Shown: positions 35,009 through 44,827, numbered from the stretch's first letter. The stretch: 64,000 nt of DNA from Ktedonobacter racemifer DSM 44963 (GCF_000178855.1 NZ_ADVG01000002.1:2852001-2916000), one strand, 5' to 3'. Translations and numbers: made by a program. Notes: generated from the sequence alone by a model not told the origin.

Positions 35009-35512
35009 TTATTCGGTGGTGGCGCCCAGGACAAAGGCTTCGACGGCGCTGACGCGCCCACGCCAGTATGGCAGCTTGGTTTTATGACCCCCGCTGATGA
35101 TGGTGATATCGCGCAGATGCACATACTCATAGAGTACGGGCAGTCCTGCCGGTCCGATCTCAGGCTGGTCGGCGGGTGGAACCAGGTTGGTGTAGAACTC
35201 ACGCAGGAAGTCTGCTGTATCGGGATCTTCCTGGCGATACATCCCCTCATAAAGCTCGACATGGAAGCGGGCGTAGGCGAGCGTGCTGATCATCTGCCCA
35301 AAGACGAGCTGCCCATGCATCTGAAACATCACGGGAAACTCCTGGTCCGTCTGCTCTGCAAGTTTCACCCAGAATTGGAGCGCGATATCCTGCTCGCCAT
35401 ACTCTTTAAGCCATAGGTTGCGCCGCTCGGTGCGCGTAAGGGGGCGAAAGTTTGGGTCCAGGGGCGGCAACTGCTCCTCGCCGCCCTGGCCCTGGTTCGA
35501 TCTATCTGACAT
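35009..35512 (-). CDS. Unrecognised 167-residue protein
   Basis: I do not recognise the family. The chain begins with an acidic, Pro/Gln-rich N-terminus. Then it has LTRTERRNLWLKEYGEQDI, a helical section rich in aromatic residues (FHVELYEGMYRQEDPDTADF), and ends with LPYWRGRVSAVEAFVLG. No signal peptide, membrane helix or metal motif is evident. The start ATG 35512 follows GGAGG; a longer frame to 35635 would run into the palindrome at 35603 and is rejected. It shares the strand with the PBP gene upstream, from which the palindrome separates it. Confidence 0.75.
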   Translation of the reverse strand: MSDRSNQGQGGEEQLPPLDPNFRPLTRTERRNLWLKEYGEQDIALQFWVKLAEQTDQEFPVMFQMHGQLVFGQMISTLAYARFHVELYEGMYRQEDPDTADFLREFYTNLVPPADQPEIGPAGLPVLYEYVHLRDITIISGGHKTKLPYWRGRVSAVEAFVLGATTE

Positions 35513-35602
35513 AGAGAATATAGACCTCCGGGAAATAGTATCGTTTAATGGCTGAATGCTTCGTCCGTATTCTAGTATTTTACCATCAGCAGGTAAGGGG
35601 AT

Positions 35603-35646
35603 AGGAACATTGAATGGACAGGCGCGCCTGTCCATTCAATGTTCCT
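35603..35646. terminator. Perfect 44-bp palindrome with no loop
   Basis: The two 22-base arms (AGGAACATTGAATGGACAGG then GCGCGCC centre) are exact complements. It lies at the 3' end of the minus-strand PBP gene and upstream of the 35512 gene. CTGTTTT follows on the plus side. Confidence 0.8.
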
Positions 35647-35653
35647 GTTTTAA

Positions 35654-38470
35654 TTAGGGACCCGGGGTCATGTCGATGATTTGCGGGTTGTTGGTAGGGC
35701 TATTCCCGCCTGTACTGCTGGAAGGCGTCGCCTGGCTGCCGTTGGGGCTATTTCCTCCACTAGCGCTCGGGCTGCCGGGCGAGTTCTTCCCGGTATCTCC
35801 ATCTTTGCCGTCCTTGCTACCGTCTTTATTTGTGTTGCTACTATCCTTACCGTCTTTCAGACATGCCTCTGGTATATCCGCGTTGCTGGTGCTGTCGCCT
35901 TCTTCATCATCTTTGGGTTTCGGGCATATCAGGGGTGGAACATAGTAGTTGGCGCCCTGGATGGTTGGCTGCGTTCCATCGATAAACCAGTCGCTTACCG
36001 CGCCCTCGCCAGCCGCATATGCCAGGCCGGTGTTGGCGGAGACAGCGCCTCGATGCACATTATCGGGACGAGGGAAGTCGTCTGGCGGAAAGTTATAGCG
36101 CTGCGAGGCATACTCCATGACATCGTGCCAGATCGGACCCGCCCCAGTGATACCAATGACATTGTACATCTGCTCATTATCGCTATTGCCCGCCCAGACT
36201 CCTACCGTCAGATAGGGCGTATAGCCAATCGTCCAGTTATCGCGGAAGCTATCCGTGGTGCCGGTTTTGGCGGCGGCTGGCCTGCTCAGTTCCAGGGGAT
36301 TACCCGGATAGAACTCTTTATAGCGGGCGACTCGATCCGAGAGAATGTCATTCATGAGAAAGGCAACGTCGGGGCGCAGCGCGCGAATGCCGCGTGGATG
36401 GAAGCTATAAAGCTCGCGTCCCTGGTTACTCTTGACTGAGAGGATCGAGACTGGGGGCATGCGTAGCCCTTGATTGGCAAAGGTCGCATAGGCATCGGTC
36501 ATATGCAGCAATGAGACCTCTTTTGAACCCAGGGCCATGGAGGGACCCGTCTGTGAGTCAGGCAGGTTCACAACCTCTGAGATGCCCAGGCGCGCCGCCA
36601 TGTTCTGGACGTTGTGTACGCCTGTAAACATAATCGCGTCGATGGCGGGAATGTTGAAAGAGTTGGCCAGCGCCGTGCGTACCGTCATCGGATAATCGCT
36701 ATGGAAGTTGCCATCGTAGTTCTGGGGATGGTAGTAATCCGGCGGATCGACCGGGTAGATCGTGCGGTGGTCAGAAACGATCATCGCGGGATACCAGCCC
36801 ATTTCAAAGGCCGTCGCGTACACAATCGGCTTAAAAGAGGAGCCTGGCTGGCGTGGCGTCGTCGCACCATTGAGCTGGCCGCGCACCTGGGGATAATTCG
36901 CCTCGTAGGAGGCGCTCCCGTTCATGGCAAGGATCTCGCCGGTTTTGGGATCCATCACAACGACCGAGGCGTTATTGACGTTTTTATCGCGGCTTAAGAC
37001 GTTATAGGTTCCCAGTCCACGATCATATGTTGTGGTATAGAGGTTGTTGTAGGTGATCTCTTCAACTTTCTGCTCCAGGTCATAGTCCAGAGTGGTGTAG
37101 ACGTCAAAGCCTCCATCTCGAAGCTGCTCCGGGCCGCCCAACACCTCCTCAAGCTGGTTGATGACATATTGTACAAAGTGGGGGGCCTTCATCTCCTGGC
37201 CAGTGGAATAGGATTGGATATCGCTCTGCTGCGTCTCCTGGCGAGCCTGGCGAGCCTGTTGGGGTGTGATCATCTTCATCGCGACCATGGCGTTGAGGAC
37301 CACCTGCTGACGCTCAAGCGCAACATCCTTGTTGATGACCGGGTTGTAGTAGGTTGGGCTCTGCGGTAAACCTGCCAGCAGCGAGGCCTGACCCAGCGTA
37401 AGGCGCGAGACGGCTGGCTTGCAGTGATTTCCCTGGCAATCTGGCTTGAGACCAAAGTAGTCGCGCGCGGCCGCCTCGACGCCATAGTTGATATTTCCAT
37501 AGTAGACGGTGTTCAGGTACATCTCCATGATCTTCCACTTGGGATACTGCTGGGTGATCCCGGCGGCGAGAACGGCTTCCTGAAACTTGATGCCTACCGT
37601 GCGCTCTTTGCCACTAAAAAACTGATTCTTGATAAGCTGCTGCGTAATGGTACTGCCGCCCTCGCGTACGCCACCGCTGCGAGCATTGGAGAGCAGCGCG
37701 CGCCCAATGCCCTGGAGATCTACGCCGCCATTGCTCCAGAAGGTATGATCTTCCGCGGCGACGGTGGCGTTGATGAGCAGGGGCGAGATATCCTGATAGC
37801 TGACATAGGTACGGCGTCCCTTCCCAAGCTGTTTATCGTATAGCTCGTAGAGTAGCTTCCCATGCCGATCATAAATATGCGTGTTCTGGAAAAGCGAATG
37901 CTGCGCGATACCATTGATCGCCGAGAGCTGCATCTGATAGTAGCCATATGCTATACCGGTCCCGCCAAATGTGAAGAGGAGGGCAACGAGGAAGAGCAGG
38001 GAGCCACCCATAAGCAGGCGTGCCACCATATCTGGCCTGGACTGCTTCAGGCGTACCCGCTTTTTGCGTAGCACACGGGTGTGCCTCTGGCGTTGCGATG
38101 CGTCTGGCAATGGCTGAGAAAGAGGCCTGGACCCACTACTGGCGTACGCGGCTACAGGGGGTGGCACTGCTGGTTGTATGCCTCCTCGTATGCTTCCTGG
38201 CTGGACAAACTGGCTGGTGCGATTGAGAGGCACAGGGGGCTTTACTATTGGTGCGGGAGCTGTGGAGGCATTGGGATGGGGAATGCCTGTTTGCCCCAGG
38301 CTTTGTTGATAAGTAGGCTGACGCGCGAGAGGAGGGCGAGGAAGTGTTGGCTGCTCGCCATAGGCCTCCGCGTGTTCGTTCTCCTGTTGCCATGCCGGGC
38401 GTTCCTGTGGAGAGGAGCGTGAAGGAAAGGAATCGGAGCTAGAATTCGTTTGAGAATGATTGGTTGGCAT
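35654..38470 (-). CDS. Class A penicillin-binding protein (third copy)
   Basis: The 938-residue product is the third bifunctional PBP of the window. Residues 1-145 are a disordered Pro/Gln/Ser-rich cytoplasmic region ending in a basic patch (HTRVLRKKRVRLKQ). The membrane helix is at 152-178. GT51 motifs are VAAEDHTFW (about 237-245) and GGSTITQQLIKN (about 271). Transpeptidase motifs are SSFKP (544-548), SFN (604-606) and KTGT (735-738). The C-terminal 150 residues are Asp/Ser/Asn/Pro-rich, similar in style to the tail of the first PBP. The ATG at 38470 follows AGGAAGGAT. It is much longer than typical PBP1a (about 720-850) because of both tails. Confidence 0.96.
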   Translation of the reverse strand: MPTNHSQTNSSSDSFPSRSSPQERPAWQQENEHAEAYGEQPTLPRPPLARQPTYQQSLGQTGIPHPNASTAPAPIVKPPVPLNRTSQFVQPGSIRGGIQPAVPPPVAAYASSGSRPLSQPLPDASQRQRHTRVLRKKRVRLKQSRPDMVARLLMGGSLLFLVALLFTFGGTGIAYGYYQMQLSAINGIAQHSLFQNTHIYDRHGKLLYELYDKQLGKGRRTYVSYQDISPLLINATVAAEDHTFWSNGGVDLQGIGRALLSNARSGGVREGGSTITQQLIKNQFFSGKERTVGIKFQEAVLAAGITQQYPKWKIMEMYLNTVYYGNINYGVEAAARDYFGLKPDCQGNHCKPAVSRLTLGQASLLAGLPQSPTYYNPVINKDVALERQQVVLNAMVAMKMITPQQARQARQETQQSDIQSYSTGQEMKAPHFVQYVINQLEEVLGGPEQLRDGGFDVYTTLDYDLEQKVEEITYNNLYTTTYDRGLGTYNVLSRDKNVNNASVVVMDPKTGEILAMNGSASYEANYPQVRGQLNGATTPRQPGSSFKPIVYATAFEMGWYPAMIVSDHRTIYPVDPPDYYHPQNYDGNFHSDYPMTVRTALANSFNIPAIDAIMFTGVHNVQNMAARLGISEVVNLPDSQTGPSMALGSKEVSLLHMTDAYATFANQGLRMPPVSILSVKSNQGRELYSFHPRGIRALRPDVAFLMNDILSDRVARYKEFYPGNPLELSRPAAAKTGTTDSFRDNWTIGYTPYLTVGVWAGNSDNEQMYNVIGITGAGPIWHDVMEYASQRYNFPPDDFPRPDNVHRGAVSANTGLAYAAGEGAVSDWFIDGTQPTIQGANYYVPPLICPKPKDDEEGDSTSNADIPEACLKDGKDSSNTNKDGSKDGKDGDTGKNSPGSPSASGGNSPNGSQATPSSSTGGNSPTNNPQIIDMTPGP

Positions 38471-38941
38471 AAAGTTATATATCCTTCCTGCTTTAAGATC
38501 TTTTTATTATTTCTTCGCAAGCGGCCCCAGCTCTGTCCACATGCTTTATCTGAATTTTTCTGACTTATATGCACAATTCGCTCACTATTCATATTATGAA
38601 ACGAACGAAAGCGCAATCAGGAGTATTTGCGTAGAAATTCGGGGATATTGGTACTTCTATTTGTAGATGCGTATGTATATATGTGGATATTGAGCAGAAA
38701 AGAAACCAGCGTGCTAGCTGAAAATCACTTATCTCGTGCGTATATTGCAACTCAAGAGGTGGTCTGACGTAGAAAATGTGAGAGTACCTCAGCCTGAGTG
38801 CAGGATAGCCCCGATAGTATATAATGGTGGTGCAAAGAAAAGGTCTGCTAGTGACTGACAATACCTGTACAAAAATCAGGCATACGTGGTAAGAACGGAC
38901 GAAAGAAAGCATTGGTAAAAGAGAGAGAGCTACACCAGCCC
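38471..38941. other. Divergent gap between PBP and rsmA
   Basis: No gene is seen. A TATAAT at 38820-38825 is the best plus-strand -10 candidate for rsmA, but no good -35 lies 16-18 bases upstream. AT-rich sequence at 38480-38700 probably holds the minus-strand PBP promoter. Confidence 0.35.
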
Positions 38942-39826
38942 ATGGCGGTGCCAAATATAAATTATGACGCCATCGACTTGACGAATATGCGGGACCTGAG
39001 AAATCTTCTCTACGCGCATGGGATGCGTCCAAATAAGGCATTTGGACAAAATTTTCTGATTGACCGGAGCGTGTTGCAGCAGATTGTCGAGGCGGCTGAG
39101 ATTAACGCGAATGAAGAAGTGTTGGAGGTAGGATCTGGAACGGGCGTCCTGACGCGCGAGCTTGCGCAGGAGGCTCGGCGCGTCGTAGCGGTTGAGCTAG
39201 AGCGTGATATGCTCACCCTGCTAGAGAAGACGGTAGGAGATAGGCCCAATGTTGAACTGGTGGAGCGTAACCTGCTCTTTATCAATCCCCAGGACCATTT
39301 TGAGCACAGACCCTACAAACTGGTGGCGAACTTGCCTTATTATATTACAGCGCCCACCTTTCGGCACTTTCTGGAGAGCCAGAACCCACCCAGACTACTC
39401 GTCGTCATGGTCCAGCTGGAGGTGGCACAGCGTATTGTCGCAGCCCCTGGCGACTTAAGCGTCCTGGGGGTCAGTATCCAGTTTTATGGGAAGCCACGTA
39501 TTGTAAGTAAGGTGCCAGCCCAGGCCTTTTATCCTGCGCCCAAAGTTGACTCGGCCATCCTGCGCATTGACGTCAATGACGAGACGCTCCTGACGCTGGA
39601 GGAGCGTGACCGCTTCTTCCGCGTGGTCCAGGCGGGTTTCGCGGAGAAACGCAAACAGCTTCACAATTCGCTGACGCATGCCTTACACTATAAAAATGAG
39701 GTAGTGCGTGCCTGCCTCAGCCAGGCAGGTATCGAAGCCAACAGGCGCGCAGAGATGCTCAGCATTGAAGAGTGGATGCAACTCTGGCGCGCCTTCGAGG
39801 CCCTGCGCACCACCCCTGCCGAGTAA
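38942..39826 (+). CDS. rsmA: 16S rRNA (adenine1518/1519-N6)-dimethyltransferase
   Basis: RsmA/KsgA dimethylates two adjacent adenines near the 3' end of 16S rRNA. The product of about 294 residues has the phrase PNKAFGQNFLID near residue 31, the SAM-binding VLEVGSGTGVLTREL near 60, and the catalytic motif NLPYYITAPT near 130. The C-terminal domain is typical (AFYPAPKVDSAILR near 198). TTG 38912 and ATG 38942 are both possible starts and neither has a good ribosome site; I prefer the ATG. It is transcribed alone. Confidence 0.96.
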   Translation: MAVPNINYDAIDLTNMRDLRNLLYAHGMRPNKAFGQNFLIDRSVLQQIVEAAEINANEEVLEVGSGTGVLTRELAQEARRVVAVELERDMLTLLEKTVGDRPNVELVERNLLFINPQDHFEHRPYKLVANLPYYITAPTFRHFLESQNPPRLLVVMVQLEVAQRIVAAPGDLSVLGVSIQFYGKPRIVSKVPAQAFYPAPKVDSAILRIDVNDETLLTLEERDRFFRVVQAGFAEKRKQLHNSLTHALHYKNEVVRACLSQAGIEANRRAEMLSIEEWMQLWRAFEALRTTPAE

Positions 39827-39888
39827 CTCTGGCATGATGGTGGTGTACACAGTAAAAAGCAGGGGTGCAGGGGACGGCAATGGGAGGT

Positions 39889-39969
39889 GCAGGAGGGTCT
39901 CCCTCCTGCCGGGGAATGGGGTGTCCCCATAAAAATCCCCCCTCCTCAATTTCTGGAGACACCAGAAAT
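39889..39969 (+). repeat. Three-hairpin element, copy 2
   Basis: Three hairpins follow one another: GCAGGAGGG-TCT-CCCTCCTGC, ATGGGG-TGT-CCCCAT and ATTTCTGG-n5-CCAGAAAT. The middle hairpin shares the GGGGTGTCCCC core with the element at 33278-33349, and CCCCCCT precedes the last hairpin in both. It lies between rsmA and the kinase gene. Confidence 0.75.
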
Positions 39970-40029
39970 AAAATTATTGAGAACATTTAGCGTGTAGCCT
40001 ATTCTGAAAATGAAGAAGTAGCGAGATTT

Positions 40030-42273
40030 ATGTCGACACTGGAGCAGTTCTGCGAGAACTGTGGGGCGGCGAACACGGCGACGGCGCGCTTCTGTCAATA
40101 TTGCGCCACCGCGCTACCATTTCGACACACCACAGGAGCTTTACCCGAACAAACCCTACTCGATGGCCGTTATCAGCTTGAAGCGCTGATTGGTCAGGGA
40201 GGAATGGGCGCGGTCTATAAAGCATTAGATACGCGCTTTAATAACCGTCCAATCGCGATTAAAGAGATGAGTAAAGCGGGACTCTCCTCGACGACTGCTC
40301 AAGAGGCGGAAGACGCCTTTGAGCGCGAGGCTCTTCTCCTGGCGGACCTGCTGCATCCCAACCTACCGCGCATCTATGACCATTTTAGCGAGAATGAGCG
40401 CTCCTACCTGGTTATGGACTTTATCGAGGGCCGCACAGTCGAGGACTATTTGGAGCAGGCGGGAGGTAAGCCGCTGCCACTCGACCAGGTGTTGGATTGG
40501 GGCAAACAGCTCTGTGATGTATTGAACTATCTTCACTGCCATCAACCACCCATCATCTTTCGTGATTTAAAGCCATCCAATGTGATGGTTAATGGCAATC
40601 ACATCTACTTGATTGACTTCGGTATCGCGCGCGTCTTTAAACCCGGTCAATCGCATGATACCGTTGCGCTTGGTTCGCCGGGCTTCGCCGCCCCTGAGCA
40701 GTATGGGAAGGCACAAAGCACGCCACGCTCCGATATCTATAGCCTGGGAGCCTTAATGCACTGCCTGCTGACAGGCGTTGATCCCAGCGAGCAACCTTTC
40801 TTCTTCCGCCCGGCATCGCAGCTCAATCCCATGGTTCCCCACGAACTTGAGGCTTTGTTAATACGCATGCTCGATATGAGCGCGGAGAAGCGCCCGGCGA
40901 GCGCGCAAGAGGTATTGGATGTCTTGCGCCATGTAGATCAACAGCGCATCAGCGGCACCTTGAGCCAACCCATTGCGTCTATGTCGGGGCCAACCTCCAC
41001 ACCGTATGCCTCAGGATTCGCGTCCACAATGACGGCCTCCTCGCCTGAGACGAGCCAGCTCTTACAGGATGCCTATACCTTCTATGCACAGCGGCGTGTC
41101 CCTGAGGCTCTCAAGCTCTATGACCAGGTAATCAGAACGGACTCGCTCAATGCCCAGGCCTGGCAGGGGCGTGGCTTGACGCAGGCCTTAAATGGTCAGC
41201 ACCGCGAGGCGTTGCAGTCATTTACGCGTGCACTCCAGCTTGATCCCGATCTGGTAACCTCCTTAAATGGGAAGGGGGTCGCGCTCAATCGTCTGCGCCA
41301 GAACCGCGATGCCTTGCAGTCGTTTGACCGTGCCATCCTGCTTGAACCTGGTAATGCCGTTGCCTGGAATGGGAAGGGCGCGGCCCTGAGCGCGCTTGGT
41401 CTCCCCGAGCAGGCTCTCAATGCCTTTGATACCGCCCTGAGCTTTGATCCCAGGATGGCTCTGGCCTGGAGCAATAAGAGCCTGATCCTGCGCCAGATGC
41501 GCAAGTATGAAGAGGCTCTGCAAGCGTCAGAACAGGCTCTGAGCTATGAGCCTAATTCCGCGCTCAACTGGAACAGCAAGGGATTGATTCTGCTCGAAAT
41601 GGGGCGCTTACGCGAAGCCTACCAGGCCTATCAAGAGGCGCTCAAGCGCGATTCACGCTTTGCGCCTGCGCTCTATGGCATGGGCAATGTGCTCTATGCG
41701 CAGCAGAAGTTTAAAAGCGCGCTTGACAACTATGACCGGGCGCTCCAGTTTGATCCAAACTATGTGAAGGTCTGGGAGAGAAGGGGCCAGCTCCTGCAAG
41801 AGCTGGGCAACTATCGCCGCTCGCTGGAATCCTTTGAGCGCGCGACGCAGATTGATCCCAGCTTTGCCCCCGCCTGGCTCGGAAAGGCGACCGTCTTGAG
41901 TCGTATGGAGCGCTATGACATGGCGTTGAATGCATATGAAGAAGCCCTGCGCCGCAATCCCAGCCTGCCCGCAGCCCTCAATGGCAAAGGGAATGCCCTC
42001 TATCGCCTCGGGAACTATAGCGCGGCCCTGAGCGCCTACGATAACGCGCTCAAGGTTAATCCACGTATGGTCTCCGCGCTACATAACAAATCCCTGATCC
42101 TCAAGCTGTTGGGCCGGTATAACGAGGCTCTGGCAGCGGCCGAGTCGGCCATTCGCCTCGCGCCCAATGACCCCGATAATTGGCTGCGCAAGGCAGAGGC
42201 TCTGCGCAAGCTCTACCGCAAGAGGGACGCCCGCGCCGCCGAGGCCGAAGCCGAGCGCCTGCGAGGGGTATAA
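40030..42273 (+). CDS. Ser/Thr protein kinase with zinc ribbon and TPR repeats
   Basis: The 747-residue product has three parts. A zinc ribbon opens it (C8xxC11 and C22xxC25). A Hanks-type kinase domain follows (about 40-310): the glycine loop GQGGMGAVYKA near 56, AIKEM for the ATP lysine, the catalytic loop IIFRDLKPSNVMV and DFGIARVF. The usual HRD is FRD here, so the kinase may regulate its activation loop differently. From about residue 340 to the end there are about eleven 34-residue TPR repeats (W-GRG, LDPDLVTSLNGKGVAL and similar). No membrane helix is seen, so this is a cytoplasmic kinase with a protein-docking scaffold. The ATG follows GTAGCGAG, a weak site. Confidence 0.93.
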   Translation: MSTLEQFCENCGAANTATARFCQYCATALPFRHTTGALPEQTLLDGRYQLEALIGQGGMGAVYKALDTRFNNRPIAIKEMSKAGLSSTTAQEAEDAFEREALLLADLLHPNLPRIYDHFSENERSYLVMDFIEGRTVEDYLEQAGGKPLPLDQVLDWGKQLCDVLNYLHCHQPPIIFRDLKPSNVMVNGNHIYLIDFGIARVFKPGQSHDTVALGSPGFAAPEQYGKAQSTPRSDIYSLGALMHCLLTGVDPSEQPFFFRPASQLNPMVPHELEALLIRMLDMSAEKRPASAQEVLDVLRHVDQQRISGTLSQPIASMSGPTSTPYASGFASTMTASSPETSQLLQDAYTFYAQRRVPEALKLYDQVIRTDSLNAQAWQGRGLTQALNGQHREALQSFTRALQLDPDLVTSLNGKGVALNRLRQNRDALQSFDRAILLEPGNAVAWNGKGAALSALGLPEQALNAFDTALSFDPRMALAWSNKSLILRQMRKYEEALQASEQALSYEPNSALNWNSKGLILLEMGRLREAYQAYQEALKRDSRFAPALYGMGNVLYAQQKFKSALDNYDRALQFDPNYVKVWERRGQLLQELGNYRRSLESFERATQIDPSFAPAWLGKATVLSRMERYDMALNAYEEALRRNPSLPAALNGKGNALYRLGNYSAALSAYDNALKVNPRMVSALHNKSLILKLLGRYNEALAAAESAIRLAPNDPDNWLRKAEALRKLYRKRDARAAEAEAERLRGV

Positions 42274-42280
42274 AAAGAAG

Positions 42281-42310
42281 GAGGGAGAGGAATGGCCATT
42301 CCTCTCCCTC
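42281..42310. terminator. Perfect 30-bp palindrome
   Basis: The 15-base arms (GAGGGAGAGGAATGG and complement) meet with no loop, flanked by AAAAAGAAG and CCCCTTTT. It lies between the convergent kinase and PRC-barrel genes and should terminate both. Confidence 0.82.
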
Positions 42311-42325
42311 CCCCTTTTCTGAAGG

Positions 42326-42808
42326 TTACTTTAGCTTACGCGCGATATGATTCTCGACCACCACCTTTTCATTGGTGAAGGACAAGATGCTATCGGCGGA
42401 GATGCCCCTGGCTTTGTGTCCATTAGTAGAGATACCCAAAGCATTCAAGCGCATCGCGTTGAGAGGATACAGGGCGATGCTGATCTCGCTCACCTCGCCC
42501 AGGGCCTCGTCCTTCTCGCTGACAACGGGCATGCCGATCAGATCTTGGCTCTGTGGCAGCGGGGGAAGTGCCTTTATAAGCATGTTCTCGTTATCGATAG
42601 TCACTCTGTCAACTTCAATGGCCTTGATGCCGCGCACTGGCAGCGCAAAATCGCCATTGACGCGTGTATGGACGCGCAGGGCATAGATAGAGTTTGATCC
42701 CTCTTTAAAGAAAAAGTCCACGACGGTCCCGAGAGACTTTCCCAGCTTGGGTACATAGACCGGAAGGCCCAGTAACTCAGACCATTTTCTGCTACTCGTA
42801 GTCTCCAT
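42326..42808 (-). CDS. PRC-barrel domain protein
   Basis: The 160-residue product has two PRC-barrel-like halves. The first is WSELLGLPVYVPKLGKSLGTVVD near residue 8, and the second begins SQDLIGMPVVSEKDEALGEV near 87. PRC barrels bind partner proteins or RNA in photosynthesis, ribosome maturation (RimM) and envelope contexts, so no specific function follows. The start ATG 42808 follows AAGGAG at 12 bases; a longer frame to 42898 lacks support. It lies between two kinase genes, which suggests but does not prove a regulatory relation. Similar PRC domains open the MgtE protein at 47867. Confidence 0.8.
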   Translation of the reverse strand: METTSSRKWSELLGLPVYVPKLGKSLGTVVDFFFKEGSNSIYALRVHTRVNGDFALPVRGIKAIEVDRVTIDNENMLIKALPPLPQSQDLIGMPVVSEKDEALGEVSEISIALYPLNAMRLNALGISTNGHKARGISADSILSFTNEKVVVENHIARKLK

Positions 42809-43087
42809 GTGTATTGGGTACTCCTTGATAGGATTGATCAATATAATTAGGCAGCTAGCGCGAGAGGTTTTCGTCTCGTGTTCTGACCTATTATACACTT
42901 TGTCGCCCCGCTTGGTAATTCTCTTTATCCACTGTGAGATACCTCATAGGGAATTGTGTGAAATTGCTTTATCATGTATTTGACTTTATAATGGACATTG
43001 GCTGGAGGTATATGCAAATATGGCTCCATTGCTTTTTGCAAGCGGAATTTTCATTGTTCGTTTGGAAGAATGATAAAGGTGGGTGCG

Positions 43088-44827
43088 ATGAAGGAGAACG
43101 AAAGCGCTTTTTTAGGCAAAACAGTAGGTAATTGCACCATCGAAAAGGTCATTGGGCGGGGTGGCATGAGTACCGTGTACCTGGCGCAACAGCAACGGCC
43201 CGCGAGATTGGTAGCGATTAAAATCTTGCGCTCGGAGGCTGAGGGGGAGGAGACCGCGGACTTTCTGGCGAGATTCCAGCGCGAAGCGGATATCATTGCC
43301 CGGCTTGAGCATGTACATATTATCCCTATTTATGCATATGGTGAAGGAGAAGGCTATGCTTACCTGGTGATGCCGTATGTGAGTGGCGGCAGCTTAAGCG
43401 GTCTGTTGGGAAGGCAGGGAAAGCTGGAAATGCACCAGGCGCTGGGCTTTATGATGCAGGCCGCCTCAGCCCTGGACTACGCCCATCAGCAGCATGTCAT
43501 TCACCGCGATCTCAAGCCAAGCAACTTCTTACTCTATCCTGATGGCAGGCTCTTGCTCGCCGACTTTGGCATCGCGCGCCTGGTAGACGACAGGGCAGAA
43601 GATGAGCATAACGCAACCCTGACCTCGCAGGGAACCATTCTGGGAACGCCAGCCTATATGGCGCCAGAGCTGTTGCGCGGCGAGGAGATTGATGCGCGTG
43701 TCGATATCTACGCGCTAGGCGTGATTTTTTACCAGATGCTTAGCGGGTCCGTGCCTTTTAAAGGAGATAACCATTACGCGGTCGTTGATAAGCACCTGTA
43801 TGAACCCTTCCCCGCGCTCTATGGCGTCAATCCCGAGGTCCCGCTGGCGGTGGATGCTGTATTGGCCAGGGCAACTGCTAAGAGCCGCGAGGAGCGCTAT
43901 GAGACGGCTGGAGCTTTCGTCAAAGCGTTACAAGATGCGATCTATACCTCTGAGGCGGTAACGGAGATGAAGGCCGTGGTAAGCGGTGTACTGCCAACGC
44001 TGCCCGCAAGCTTTGCCGGAATTGAGCTGGTGCAGCGCTCCGCTCCCTACGCCATGCCTGCCCCTGCCGGTTATCTCCAGACGCCTCAGCAGCCTTATCC
44101 ACCCCCTCAGAGCGTCACTGCCCAACCACCCTATCCAACGCCTGCGAATCAGGCCTACTGGCAGGCGACTCCTCAGGATGGTATGCCTGTGCAGGGAAGC
44201 TGGCCCCAGCAGCCTATCTATCCGCAACAGAAGCAAGAGCGTGCCTGGCCACTGGTTCTGAAGGCTCTACCGAGCCTCGCCCTGCTGGCCGCTATTATCT
44301 TTATCAGCTTGCAGGTCATGGGTGCCTTCGCGCAAAAATCCCAGGGCAACACGGGGCAATCGGGGAATCAACAGCAGGGAAATGTCCTGGTCGCTACCAC
44401 CACACCAGCCAGCCAGGCGACTACAGTCCCTACGGCCGCGCCCACGGATACACCTACATCGACACCAACTCCAACGCCGATTCCTACACAGACCCCAGTA
44501 CAGAAAGCGCATGTCGTTGTACAGTCGTACTATGACCAGTTGAATCAGCGCGATTATCAAGGCGCTTATAATCAATTGTCGCCCAATTTTCAAAACAGTT
44601 TATCTTATGATCGCTTCTCCAGCGGCTACTCTAAGGTGCATCACCAGGACATCACCTTCCTGAGCGAGACACCAAATGGTGATGGGACCGTGACGGAAGC
44701 CGTTCACCTAGTGGTTCAAGAGGAGAATGATCAGGGTGTTGTCCAGACGCATGAGCAAAACTGGACGGGGATCATTATCCAGCAGAGCGATGGAAGCTGG
44801 AAGATCGATAGCGCAAAATTTAGCTAA
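43088..44827 (+). CDS. Membrane-anchored Ser/Thr protein kinase with extracellular NTF2-like domain
   Basis: The 579-residue product has a complete Hanks-type kinase (about 10-275): IGRGGMSTVYLA near 22, AIKILR, HRDLKPSN near 137, DFGIARL near 156 and GTPAYMAPELL near 187. A Pro/Gln/Tyr-rich juxtamembrane linker follows (about 300-405). One membrane helix lies near 415-437, then a Thr/Pro-rich stalk and an outer domain of about 100 residues. That domain (VVQSYYDQLNQRDYQGAYNQL) resembles NTF2-like sensor folds. This is the PknB-style receptor layout with a non-PASTA sensor. ATG 43088 follows AAAGGTGGG. The partner substrate may be encoded nearby, but this is not shown. Confidence 0.92.
   Translation: MKENESAFLGKTVGNCTIEKVIGRGGMSTVYLAQQQRPARLVAIKILRSEAEGEETADFLARFQREADIIARLEHVHIIPIYAYGEGEGYAYLVMPYVSGGSLSGLLGRQGKLEMHQALGFMMQAASALDYAHQQHVIHRDLKPSNFLLYPDGRLLLADFGIARLVDDRAEDEHNATLTSQGTILGTPAYMAPELLRGEEIDARVDIYALGVIFYQMLSGSVPFKGDNHYAVVDKHLYEPFPALYGVNPEVPLAVDAVLARATAKSREERYETAGAFVKALQDAIYTSEAVTEMKAVVSGVLPTLPASFAGIELVQRSAPYAMPAPAGYLQTPQQPYPPPQSVTAQPPYPTPANQAYWQATPQDGMPVQGSWPQQPIYPQQKQERAWPLVLKALPSLALLAAIIFISLQVMGAFAQKSQGNTGQSGNQQQGNVLVATTTPASQATTVPTAAPTDTPTSTPTPTPIPTQTPVQKAHVVVQSYYDQLNQRDYQGAYNQLSPNFQNSLSYDRFSSGYSKVHHQDITFLSETPNGDGTVTEAVHLVVQEENDQGVVQTHEQNWTGIIIQQSDGSWKIDSAKFS

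Noticed and set aside
35681..36439. Long plus-strand frame inside the third PBP gene
   Set aside because: It is the opposite-strand shadow of a well-supported coding region.
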